Shown here piece after piece: positions 23,635 to 33,849 of a stretch of DNA of 64,000 bases. The position numbers and the translations under genes are program-made. Source of the stretch: Uloborus plumipes (lineage: Eukaryota; Arthropoda; Arachnida; Araneae; Uloboridae); contig JAXGGA010003960.1 of the NCBI GenBank assembly GCA_038373865.1, forward strand, positions 30,710 through 94,709, in the 5' to 3' direction. Positions within the stretch are counted from its first letter, which is position 1. Every line of letters begins with the position of its first letter. Below the pieces are notes generated by a model, which was given only the letters and a program-made list of their open reading frames with translations, was not told the origin of the DNA and made no database searches.

Positions 23635-25530
23635 GGGTGGAGAGAAAAAAACAAAGTTTTTATTTTCGAATCGTAAGTGCGGAAAAGTTGCGATTGGTGA
23701 AGACTTACAAAACAAAGCAAAAATTTTTGAAATCGGATAATATCTTCCGATCCCGCAACGAGCCAGAAATTTTGAAAAAATGAAAATTTTCATGTGTTTT
23801 CAGCGATTTTTTAAAATTGTTGTTCAATGTTTTGTTTTAATGCTCTTGGACGGAAAAGTTACAATTGGTGAAAGTTTCTGAAATTTTAAAAAATATATTG
23901 AGATCGAATAATACCTTCTGATCCAGGAACAAACAAGAAAAACCAAAAAATTGGATATTTTCAGCTTTTTTGGGGGAAATTAAAAAAAGTTTTAAAAACT
24001 GTTCTCATTTTTTTTCTTCTTTTTTACCCGGTATCATAGCGTAAAGAATTTTAAAAAGCACTATATTACTCTTAAACATTAATTCTTTTCTTGATTTTTT
24101 AGGTATCTTCTAAACATGCAAAACTACCGTTCTTTACAACACTGAAACATTTTCAAATGAAAGAAACTGTTACCTAACCTGACTGACTACCCACAGAATC
24201 CTTTAACATTAATTTAATTTAAAACTAATTTTTGATCGGTCTTTAAAATTAAACCTAGTTAGGTTAAGTAGTGTATAGAATGAGACTGCAAAAGGCAATT
24301 AAAAATTAAGAAACTAACATATAATGAGGTAGGTATTAAAATAGTTTATCGTTTAGAGATAAAAAATATTGTTCATCTTATGGGTGAGTATTTTTTCAGT
24401 GGATTCCTTGTACTGAAAAAGTTCAACAAATTTAATTAATAGGCATGGGTAAAAAATTTTATGTAAATGTTATGTATTATTTTTTGCTTTTTAGTTGCTT
24501 TAAGTTTGCTTTAAGGTTGTGTTGGTTCCTACAGTAACAGTCCCAAGCAAAGTGGGGCGAGGTGTAACAAAAATTAAGGATTGGAAAGCATTTGACAAGG
24601 AGAGGGTACTGCGGGGAATTCCTGCCCCCCACACACCCATTAGCTTTATGCAAAAAATATTAAAACATGCTATCATGAAAACTGAACATTTGAAACACGA
24701 TTGAAGAGAAACTTGTGCTTAAAAGGTTACCGTAGGGCATCTAGGTGATGATTGTGGAGCACATTTGATGTGAAAGCCATAAATAATAATGAATTTATTA
24801 GTCTAAAAGACAAAACAAATTTTAGATTTTGTTGATTTCTAACTTTTCATACACAAAATTATTTTTAAATAAAAAACAAAACCACCATTGAATACATAAT
24901 ATTTACGTACAACTTCTTACCCATACCTATTAATTAAATTTGTTCAACTTTTTCAGTACAAAAATCCACTGAACAAAACACTCACTCATAAGATGAACAA
25001 TATTTTTTATCTTCAAACGATAAACTATTTTAATGCGTACCTCATTATATGTTTCTTAATTTTTAATTGCCTTTTGCAGTCTCATTCTATACACTACTTA
25101 ACCTAACTAGGTTTAATTTTAAAGACTGAACAAAAATTAGTTTTAAATTAAATTAATGTTAAAGGATTCTGTGGGTAGTCAATTAGGTTAGGTAACAGTT
25201 CATAGAAGGCACATACTTCAAAAGGCGATAATTAGTTAGGTATTAAAATTGTTTTAGTTTAGTGATTAAAATTAGCGTTTATTTTGCGTATAGGTGTTTT
25301 ATTTAGTGGGTTTTTGTACTGGACTGTAGACATTTTGGAAAATATTTTATAATTTTCTATTATTTACAAATGTTTCATTGTTGTAAATAATGGTAGTTTT
25401 GCATGTTTTAGAAGATATCTAAAAAAATCAGGAAAAAAATTAATGTTTAAGACTAACATAGTTCTTTTTAAAATTCTTTACGCTATGGTACCGGGTAAAA
25501 AAAAAAGAAAAAAAAAAAAAACGGGATTTT

Positions 25531-25920
25531 TTTTAACCGACTTCGAAAAAGGAGGAGGTTCTCAATTCAAAGCGTATACTTTTTTTTTTTTGTTTGTTCG
25601 CACATAACATCTGATCTACTGAACCGATTTGGACAATTTTTTTTTTTAATCGATAGGAGATGGTGTAACTTAGGTACCATGTACTCATATGACGATATTT
25701 GTTCACTAGAAAAAAGTTATGATCGAAAAACTAACATTTCATGTCATTTAAAACAATATCTGCTATCGTAAATCCTTACTTCAATGAGCGACCCGATGGT
25801 TAAGCGGTTCTGCGCGTCAGGTTGAAGCTCCTGATGGAATAAGATCGAGTCCAGGTCCGCAAGGACTTTTTCGAATAGCTGCATGTTTTTTTTTTTTTTT
25901 AAATGATTTTAATGATTGTA
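25531..25920 (+). repeat. 'ACCGACTTC' repeat with tRNA-like segment, copy A
   Basis: Begins ttttaaccgacttcg and ggaggaggttctcaattc, a word widespread in arthropod repeats. 25788-25862 resembles a tRNA: an A-box-like gatggttaagcgg near 25795 and a B-box-like agatcgagtcc near 25841. The arrangement suggests a tRNA-derived SINE fused to, or captured by, the repeat. It lies inside the right arm of the foldback element. Confidence 0.6.
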
Positions 25921-26610
25921 ATGTCCTTATGTAGGTACATCCTCCCATGGGAATGTGCCCATATTTTTTTATGGTACAAAAGACAGTTTTGGTCGGATCT
26001 TTGTTAAAATTGGCAATGGGGTCTTTCGATGCTGTAGAATTTTCTCATAGACGTTTGCGCCATTTTTGGGGGCTTTGAATCGATTGTGGCAATAAATGCT
26101 TTTTGATTTGCGGCACCTATATTATTTTTTCAAAAATTACATACACAATCAATTATATTATGTTAATTTTTGTACCTTTATAAAATTCTGTATTTTATAC
26201 CTTGCATTTAAGTCAAATTCAAGGTAAAATTAACAGTTAAAAATTCTGAAGATGATAAATATATGTTAAAAATTAAAGTAACTACTTTTTGTGATTTTCT
26301 TATTGGTTGTGACTAAAAAACATCATTACAAACAAATAAAATGTATCAAACACCATGAGTGTTGAGTTATTGGAAAAATCTGCTGTGTAATATTTTTTTG
26401 CACTACGAAGGGGGGGGGGGTATGAACGATCATTAAAGTGACACACATTTTTAAAAAATAAGATTTTGATTTGTGGTGTTTGAAAAAAGCTAAAGAGTCC
26501 ACTTTAGTTGAAAATTATTTTCCATGAAAAGCAAAAACTTGCACCAATTTTCCAAGTCTTACTCTAACTCCTTCTCCCACAATTCAAATTACTTACTTTT
26601 ACCTTTCAAT

Positions 26611-26995
26611 TTTTAACCGACTTCAAAAAAGGAGGAGGTTCTCAATTCAAAGCGTATGTTTTTTTGTCTGTTTGTTCGCACATAACGTCTGATCTACTGA
26701 ACCGATTTGGACGATTTTTTTAAAACCGATAGGAGATGGTGTAACTTAGGTACCATGTTGTCATATGACGATATTTGTTCACTAGAAAAAAAGTTATGAT
26801 CGAAAAACTAAAATTTCATGTAATTTAAAAAAAAACAATGTGCTATCGTAAATCCTTACTTCAATGAGCGACCCGATGGTCAAGTGGTTAAAAGAGTCGG
26901 GTTGAAGTTCCTGATGGAATGAGATTGAGTCCAGGTCTGCAAGTTTTTTGAACAGCTGCATGGTTTTTTAACTATATTTTGATTATTTTAAGTGC
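26611..26995 (+). repeat. 'ACCGACTTC' repeat with tRNA-like segment, copy B
   Basis: Direct copy of the block at 25531, about 1,080 bp downstream, with a high match (e.g. cataacgtctgatctactga against cataacatctgatctactga) through the tRNA-like part (26868-26943). The A-box is altered (gatggtcaagtgg). The pair may belong to one larger insertion, since the first ACCGACTTC at 25537 and GAAGTCGGT at 27415 form an inverted pair. Confidence 0.6.
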
Positions 26996-27043
26996 ATTTA
27001 CACTAAAAAGAATGAAATAAAAAATTTTTGGTAAAAAAAAATA

Positions 27044-27426
27044 GAACCGACTTCAGTTGAAAATTGCTCTAAAAAGTAAAAAATAATTTTTATCTTTGAA
27101 CACCATCGAAACTACTTTTAAACATAAGTTTTGAAGTCGGCGCAAAAACAATGTATAGAATCATACGCAACTACAATTCAACTATAAATATAAATTTTAA
27201 TGGATACATTTCATTGATTACCACAGATTCGTGTAATGGTACAAATATTCTGCTTTTAATTTTCAATGGTTTCTTTGAAAAAATGTTGGCAAAATATGGA
27301 TAAATATCATTTTACCTATCGTTTTTGCGCCGACTTCAAAACTTATGTTTAAAAGTAGTTTCGATGGTGTTCAAAGATAAAAATTATTTTTTACTTTTTA
27401 AAGCAATTTTCAACTGAAGTCGGTTC
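27044..27426. mobile_element. Palindromic MITE with ~107-bp near-perfect arms, TA-flanked
   Basis: The arms 27044-27150 and 27320-27426 match in inverted orientation with a single difference I can see (ctctaaa against ctttaaa). They end gaaccgacttcagttg outside and gaagtcggcgcaaaaac inside. TA precedes and follows. A transcript would fold into a ~107-bp duplex with a ~170 nt loop. Confidence 0.8.
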
Positions 27427-27810
27427 TATTTTTTTTCCAAAAATTTTTTTTTCTTTTTTAATCCCCCCAAAAAAGCTGAATATTTCTAATTTTTTGGTTT
27501 TTCTGGCTTGCTCCTGGATCAGAAGGTATTATTTGATCTCAATATATTTTTTAAAATTTCAGAAGGCTTCACCAATCGTAACTTTTCCGTCCAAGAGCAT
27601 TAAAATGAAACATTGAAACGAAAATTTTAAAAAATCGCTAAAAACACATGAAAATGCTCATTTTTTCAAAATTTCATTCTCGTTGCGGGATTGGAAGATA
27701 TTACCCGATTTCAAAAATTTTTGTTTTGTTTTGTAAGTTTTCACCAATTGCAACTTTTCCACACTATTACGATTCGAAAATAAAAACTTTGTTTTTTTCG
27801 CTCCACCCTA

Positions 27811-29505
27811 ATACTCACTCCCCCTCACCTTACTTCGTTCCCCCTACGCCATGTTCATTATATAAAAATAAATACCAGTTAGTATTAAATAAAACTGATT
27901 TATTTTGCACTACTAAAACTAAACACTGGATCAAAATACCAGTAAACGTAAAGTTAAATGGACCGTTGCCACACCATGAATAGGGTCCATTGCTGCCCCA
28001 GGGCCGTCATAAGGACAAAAAACTAGCATAAGTTTGATGTCCCCTTAACTTTTTAAACAAATCCTAAATGGAGAGAGAGAGGAGAACGAAAAGTGGTTTT
28101 TATCTTTCGGTTTATGAGAGAGTTATTAGTAGATGTAAACAGGCACGTATAGCTATACTACACTGCACTTGACAAAAACATCGTGACGTCAGCTTGACGT
28201 TAGCCTATGAAAAACGAGCTAGATAAAACGTCACAGCTTACTTGGCGAATTAGAGGAGATCGCTGACTGCTTGTGAGCTCTAATTAACTCCGCCCGTAGT
28301 GACGTTCAGTGTCTTGTTATGTTGCTGTCTAGTATAGAACTTTGTTAAGATAGTTTAAAGTTATTAACTTTGTTATGAGAACTTTGTTAATTATTTTTTC
28401 GGCTCATTGTAATATTTTAATAATTAGTTTCAATTGGAACAATATTAATTAATGTAATAAACAATTAATACTTCTGATTTAGCTTTCGTGCAACCTTGAG
28501 CCCCGCAAGGTTTGAAGTTTCAATAATTCTAATTATGAATTTCAATGATATGTTTTTAACTAGAAGCGGATCTAAATTTACCAAAAAGAGAACGCTGATT
28601 CGGATTTAAACTCGACTTTTTCACAGAAGAAAGACTATATAATGACTTTATGAAATTCGGCAAGAAATCTTTGGAGATTTTTCAGATTTCTGCAGAATGT
28701 CTTCTTCAGTTCATAGATACCTGCAGAATATCTGCCGAATGAATAAACTCCAAAGAAAGCTCTCGAGTTCTAACTTGATTTAGAAGCAAGGATAACTACC
28801 GATTAATTGGAATATTTAAAGAAAAGTTACGTTTTTATTGAATATCTCTGTTTTAGGAAAAATAATGTTGATACAAAGTGATTTGAACTGAGAAAAACGA
28901 CAGTGAACTTACGTCTTTTATTTCACTTTAAATATCTTTTCTCCTGAATCTCTAGATAAACTTTTGGTTTACTTTCGATTATCGATTTTACATTCAAACA
29001 CGTATAGAACTACTAGTGCGACTACTATTACCATGTTTTAAATCTCGCTTACTGTATTTTAACTTTTTTTCTTACATGTGTGCATCTGAAATATATTTCG
29101 GTGACTCATGTACTTTCCTCCTACGTATTAACTGTGGTTTTCATGACGATATTTTTAATAACGATATTAGCAATGTACATATGTTGGCAGCCACTATAAA
29201 GGTATCATAAATATTTATTTATCCTTTTTTTTTTGTATTAAACTGAAGCCTATTGTATTAAAATGCAACTACCTTTGTTTCATTTAGTTTTTCAGAAGTC
29301 TAAAAAAAAAAAAAAACAAAAAAAAAAGAGAGAGAGAGAGAGAAACGCCACAAATTTTAATTTCGTATGAAAAAGTTTTTTTAAAAAAACAGTATTTGAT
29401 TAAGGGAGGCAGAAATTTTCTATAGACTAACGGTACTTCATCCAGCCTATCCCTAGCTACTGCCCTGAAAGGGTAAGACCATTGTCTAAAAGATAAATTT
29501 ATCGG
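27811..29505. other. No gene seen; a CpG/CRE-rich patch at 28085-28330
   Basis: AT-rich except for 28085-28330. A caatggaccctattca word near 23267 has an inverted partner near 27974-27990, just outside the foldback element on both sides. The open frame 29016-29210 is not recognised. There is a short GA run at 29327-29342. Confidence 0.4.
28085..28330. promoter_or_regulatory. Candidate promoter patch with CRE-like sites
   Basis: This stretch has more G+C and CpG than its surroundings. It carries a full CRE (TGACGTCA, 28184-28191) and several half sites (cgtcac, tgacgt, gacgtt), plus ccgccc. On the minus strand CCAA|GTAAGC near 28254 could be a splice donor. It lies 6.2 kb upstream of APC10 exon 1, which needs a 5'UTR exon. 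The link is speculative. Confidence 0.25.
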
Positions 29506-29520
29506 TAGCGAACGTGTTAA
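29506..29520. repeat. piggyBac-like terminus (tagcgaacgtgTTAA)
   Basis: TAGCGAACGTG followed by TTAA resembles the right end of the small element at 44900-45022 (gcagcgaacgtgTTAA). The partner end was not found nearby, so this is a solo end. Confidence 0.35.
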
Positions 29521-29876
29521 AAATCGTATAAAATGTAGTTTCAGGACCTAAATTTCGAAAAAACAGAAGAGAGCCCTCGAAGACCAATCCCCCCAAACCC
29601 AACCATCATTAAAATTTCTCTAAAATTTCATTTAAGGGACTTCAATGGCGAACAATATGAAGGGGAGAATGCCCGAAACCCATAACTTCCCCTAAAATCA
29701 TCAAAGACAGCTTATAAATGCATTTTTAGTACTTCACTGTCGGAGGGAAATTTAGAGATGAGAGTTATAATAATATCCCCATCCACATGATTTTTAAGTT
29801 CGTTTAAAATTTAGTATTTTTTTAACTTTGAGAACCACAACCCATCCTCTAACGTTTTCAAAGATGGTATACAATT
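29521..29876 (+). repeat. ~100-bp tandem repeat family, block 3
   Basis: Three to four decayed units (ctctaaaatttcatttaagg, cttcaatggcgaacaat, ttcccctaaaatcatcaaag). The last one is broken at caaagatggtatacaATT by the element that starts at 29877, and continues at 34517. Confidence 0.6.
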
Positions 29877-29916
29877 TAGTCCAGTCAATGAAGGTAAAAA
29901 AACAGGCTTTGTCGCA

Positions 29917-30530
29917 ACTAATTTAGGGAAAGCTGAATTTTTGCAGGAGTGTACACTAAAAAAATACAAAGTCCTGACCTCCATCCCTCTTGCTTCCCCC
30001 CCCCCCACCCCCTCCGAAACATTGCAAGAGCAGTACTATGGTTATACGCTTTTCGCGTCACAACTAATTAGGGGATGGCTGATTTTTTTATTTCAAGATG
30101 TTAGTATACAAAGTATATACTATAAAAACACAAAGTCCCGACCCCCAACCCTCTTGCTTTCTCCCCCCCCCCCGCACCTCCGAAACATTATAAGAGCAGT
30201 ACTATGATTATATGCTTACAGCTCGAAAATTAACGATGTTATTGGGGTGTTTCTTCCTTTAATCCACTTCTTACTATATTACAAATTTGTGATGCTTAAC
30301 CTGTAGCCGGCGGACCACATTCGGCCCGCAAAACAGATCCATGTGACCCGTTGTTTTTCGAAATGTTACATTTCGAGGATGTTCATGATTTTTAATGAAT
30401 GAATTTTTAAGAAATGTTAGTACATAAAGTATACACTAAAAAAACGTAAAAGTCCCGATGCCCTCCCCCCTTCTCCCCCCTATTCAGACACCTTACAAGA
30501 ACAGTACATTGGCTAAATGCCAATCATCAT
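29917..30530. repeat. Left TIR tandem array (~160-bp units)
   Basis: Units carry gtacactaaaaaaatacaaa, gtcccgacccccaaccctct, a C-run, ccgaaacattgcaagagcag and ttatacgcttttcgcgtcac. Copies start near 29945, 30110 and 30430. A segment between the second and third (30295-30390, gtagccggcggaccacattc) recurs inverted at 33690-33790 in the right arm. Confidence 0.7.
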
Positions 30531-31975
30531 CATAACATCATTCTTGTTCTTCGAAAACAAATGATGTTACCGTGTTGTTTCGTATATTATTTCACTCCTA
30601 TCAATTTATAAAATAAGTTGTGAAATTATTTGAAGATGGGACTGTCTAGGAGACCTTTGATAAGCTGTTTTTATAAATAAAGTTATAGATAAAACTGTTT
30701 TTGTAATATACAGGGGACATTTATTACATGCAAAGGTTTGGTGACTAAAACTTTCAAGGAAATAGTAGAATCATACTTAAAATATATACTTTGCAGTTAT
30801 AGAAATAAGTGACAGCGATTTTCGAACAAAACTATACAAGAACAAGAAAGAAGAGCATCAAAGAAATTTTCTCACACAATTGAAGGCTTGGGAGATGAAG
30901 AGGTTATGGGACAAAACTGAAATTGCGAGTTACTAAAGTTCAAAGTTTTATTGTAGCAGTTGTTGCAGCTTTTTTGTTTTCTAGTTTTGCCATTGGTGTG
31001 TGCATGAAAGTATTTTAATGATATCTACTTTTTGATTTACAAAGTTTTATTTGCTTACATGTATCCTTTGCTTGCCATTGTCCAGAGTGTTCATTTTTCA
31101 AAATGTAACATAGCTCCTTTATCCACCAAGCCTTTTAATTGTTTTTGATAAAAATACAGTTTGCACAACACAACAAGATTTTCTAACAAACCTTCAAAAC
31201 AAGAAGAGATTAATTGAAAGAGTTAGAACAAGGTTTGTTTCTGAAGCTATTAACGTGGATTTTGCAGAGGATGACGCCGACACTGTCTTTGTCAACCAAG
31301 CCATTAAGAATGTGAAAAATAATAATACTACTGTTGTAGTGAGAACTGATACTGATATACTGATCTCTTGGTTTTAATTGTAGCCTTAGCTCCCCAGCAT
31401 GATGCCGCACTTTTCTTCTTAAAGGCTTTCATCTTCAGTGTCTAAAGTTTACTCTGTCAATAAATAAATAAACATTTCCTATTAAATAAACATGTCGAGC
31501 AGCTAACTGTACTACTTATTGCTCATGCAATCACTGATTGCGACACGACATTGGCTTTCTATGGACTAGGAAAAAAAAAAAAAGCTGCCGACTTGATACG
31601 TTTTTCAACTGAAGCTAAAGTTTAGGCTGCGCTTTTCACAAAACAAGATATTACAAAAGAAATAATTGTAGAAAGTGGAGAACAGTTTATCCTAAGTATG
31701 TACACTAAAGTAGTAAAGTAAAGTAGTACAGTAAAGTAGTAACTAAGTATGTATCCTAAGTATGTACACTATCTCAGCATTAAACCCTAAATGAAGCCAG
31801 ATATTTTAAGTATAAGCAACTAATCGCCAAAATGTCCCTTAAGTCAACTTTTGATTTAGCAAAACTTCCACCAACTTCAGATGCCAATCATTAGCATTGT
31901 TTGAGGCTTTACCACCAAAAATTCAAACTTAGTTAGGTTTTAAACTTCCACCAGAAGAGTGTGGTTGGCAATATA

Positions 31976-33395
31976 CACTGCTCGACATTGAAAATGCAAC
32001 ACCAAGAAGGAGTGGTCAGAAATTGATGAAATTTGGTAAGAGGACAGAGACAGCATGGAACAATAAGTGATATTTATTTCAAAATAAATAAGCAAAACTT
32101 AGAGCGAGGACGGCGTCGGCTCAGTAAGAAGTAGGACCACCGCGGACAGCGATGCACGAAGAAACACGTCTAGGCATGGAGTCAATAAGCCTGCGGATGG
32201 TGTCCTGAGGGATGGCACTCCATTCCCTTTCAACCATTTGCCACAGTTCGTCCTCTGAACGCGGCAGTGACAGGTTCTGCAAACGGCGTCCAATCACGTC
32301 CCACACATGTTCGATTGGTGACAAGTCAGGAGAGTATGGTGGCCAGGAAAGCATCTGTACACCTCGTAGAGCATGTTGGCTGATTCGAGCACTGTGAGGC
32401 CGGGCGTTATCCTGTTGAAAAATTGCATTTGGCAGACCCTGAAGGTAGGGGATTGCCGCCGGCCGCAGTACATTATCTACATATCGTTGGGCCGTCATAG
32501 TGCCCCGAATGCGAACTAGAGGTGATACGGAATTGTATGCAATAGCGCCCCAAACCATTATGCCACGTTGTCGCGCTGTGGGGCGTTCCACAGTTACTGC
32601 CGGATTCGATCTTTCTCCACGTCGACGCCACACACGTATGCGATGACTATCGCTGGACAAACAGAAGCGGGATTCATCTGAGAACACTACTGTTTGCCAT
32701 TCTGCGATCCACGTCGCTCTGGTCCGGCACCATTCCAAACGTTGGAGTCTGTGCTGTGAGGTCAATAGCAGTCTTCTTAGCGGGCGCCGTGATTGCAGGC
32801 CACGTGCAACCAGTCGACGGGAAATGGTTCTGGTCGACACAGGAACATCCAGGGTACCTTGCACGTGCTGCAGAATCGACGTACAAGTGACATGCGGGTC
32901 CGCCACAGCTTGTCGGTGAATCCGTCGATCCAAGCGGTCTGACGTCGCTCTGGCTGCACCTGCACCCCTCAATGTGGCTACATTTCCTCTTTCCAACCAT
33001 CTCCGACACAGCCGATGCACAGTGCTTGCATCCATGTGGGTATCAGCTGCAATTTGACGTATGGACCAACCTCCCCTTCTCAGTCCGATCACCATACCCC
33101 TTGTAAAGTCGTCTATATGCTGGAAGTGTCTTCGTTGAGGACGGCGTGGCATTTCCTCCTATCACGCGTATCCTTCGAGACAAAAACCAAATTTTTCCTA
33201 TAATTAGTCTGGCAGAAAAACCAACATGAACATAGCCCACTTTTCAACTTCATTCTCTTATATCTTACTTCACGTGCGTCGGAGAGCTGCGCATTTCATA
33301 TCATTTGCATAACTCAGTGACGTGCGTCTACGGTAAAATTTGCATGAATTTCTGACCACTCCTTCTTGGTGTTGCATTTTCAATGTCGAGCAGTG
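31976..33395 (-). mobile_element. Intact Tc1/mariner-superfamily transposon (1,420 bp)
   Basis: Perfect 49-bp terminal inverted repeats (31976-32024 and 33347-33395, starting cactgctcgacattgaaaat) are flanked by a TA duplication (31974-31975, 33396-33397). The interior is one uninterrupted transposase gene on the minus strand. Perfect ends, intact frame and a clean target make this a recent insertion and possibly still active. It landed in the PIN/CXC pseudogene of the larger element. Confidence 0.95.
32121..33152 (-). CDS. Tc1-family transposase, full length
   Basis: 343 residues, ATG at 33152, TGA at 32121. Cut-and-paste transposase acting in the nucleus on its own TIRs. Residues 10-115 form two helix-turn-helix parts (FTRGMVIGLRRGGWSIRQIA, then RTISRRLVARGL). 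A basic stretch follows. The DDE core has Asp159 (VVFSDESRF), Asp248 (FQQDNARPH) and Glu281 (SPDLSPIEHVWD). By my count 32 residues separate the last two, against 34 in classical Tc1, so this subgroup has a two-residue deletion. Length is typical of the family. The gene is visibly more G+C-rich than everything around it, as expected of a newcomer. No promoter can be defined. The two flanking TIRs are identical. Confidence 0.96.
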   Translation of the reverse strand: MPRRPQRRHFQHIDDFTRGMVIGLRRGGWSIRQIAADTHMDASTVHRLCRRWLERGNVATLRGAGAARATSDRLDRRIHRQAVADPHVTCTSILQHVQGTLDVPVSTRTISRRLVARGLQSRRPLRRLLLTSQHRLQRLEWCRTRATWIAEWQTVVFSDESRFCLSSDSHRIRVWRRRGERSNPAVTVERPTARQRGIMVWGAIAYNSVSPLVRIRGTMTAQRYVDNVLRPAAIPYLQGLPNAIFQQDNARPHSARISQHALRGVQMLSWPPYSPDLSPIEHVWDVIGRRLQNLSLPRSEDELWQMVEREWSAIPQDTIRRLIDSMPRRVSSCIAVRGGPTSY

Positions 33396-33849
33396 TACTT
33401 CAAGAAATAGACTGATTTCTAAGTCCATGACAATTATCCCTTCTCTAAGTGACCTTCTCCTATTAATATCTTGCAATTATAAAAAAGATTGTGTGTTACT
33501 AACTGTAGCTGTCGTAAAGCTGGATTCGAAGGCACGTCTATTTGTGGAAACTGTAGTGGAATGCATTGTAACAATATTTCGGACCAAGTGAATGAAATGT
33601 TAGATGGTGACCACTAATAAAGGAATAATTGTTGTCAGCATTACTTAGTGCTTTATCTTTTTGCTAAATGCAACTTGTTTTCAGAAACGCATTGCCCAGA
33701 GTCGTAACATTTCGCAAAACAACGAGTCACACAGATAAGTTTCAAGAGCCGGATGCTGCCCGAAGACCGTAGGCTGGGCACCACTGGTTTATAATATTGT
33801 AAGAAGTGATATAAAAACGGAACGACCCTGTATCATTAGTCTTCGAGCT

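Larger units (their letters stand above)
23635..27808. mobile_element. Foldback (long inverted repeat) element, 4.2 kb, TA-flanked
   Basis: The ends are gggtggagagaaaaaaac at 23635 and gtttttttcgctccaccc at 27808, with TA on both sides. The left arm runs 23635-24455. The right arm runs back from 27808 to ~27430, is interrupted by ~1.9 kb of inserted repeats, and resumes 25525-24917. Arm matching is easy to follow, e.g. ttcatcttatgggtgag at 24375 against ctcactcataagatgaa at 24981, and ggtatcatagcg against cgctatggtacc. The loop 24456-24916 has a 61-residue open frame (24519-24704) that I do not recognise. TA ends point to a Tc1/mariner-like or unknown superfamily. Confidence 0.75.
31171..33618 (+). 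pseudogene. Broken PIN/XPG-like nuclease plus CXC-type protein, split by a Tc1 element
   Basis: Blocks in order: 31171-31379 has LTNLQNKKRLIE, DFAEDDADTVFVNQAI and TVVVRTDTDILI, the acidic spacing of a PIN/FEN-like nuclease. 31373-31443 (shifted frame) has LAPQHDAALFFLKAF. 31491-31713 has LLIAHAITDCDTTLAFYGLGK, then one stop, then EIIVESGEQFILSMY. 31800-31975 has decayed LPPTSDA- and LPPEECGWQ-like blocks. The frame is then cut by the Tc1-type element (31976-33395). It resumes with LLLLISCNYKKDC and, one frame over, TNCSCRKAGF, ICGNCSGMHCNN, a cysteine cluster of CXC type. The family is widespread as uncharacterised arthropod and cnidarian proteins. I infer it is the gene of the surrounding Academ-like element. 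It is dead by stops, frameshifts and insertion, and the N-terminal part is missing. Confidence 0.7.

Noticed and set aside
25788..25862. Functional tRNA gene
   Set aside because: A- and B-box-like words are present but no closed acceptor stem, and it occurs twice inside a repeat; treated as SINE-like.
23262..27992. A larger element bounded by the inverted words caatggaccctattca at both sides of the foldback
   Set aside because: Distances from the foldback tips differ (about 350 and 170 bp), and the sequences between do not match, so it may be chance or two separate repeats.
32099..33240. Several other open frames over the Tc1 gene
   Set aside because: All are out-of-frame shadows of the 343-codon transposase.
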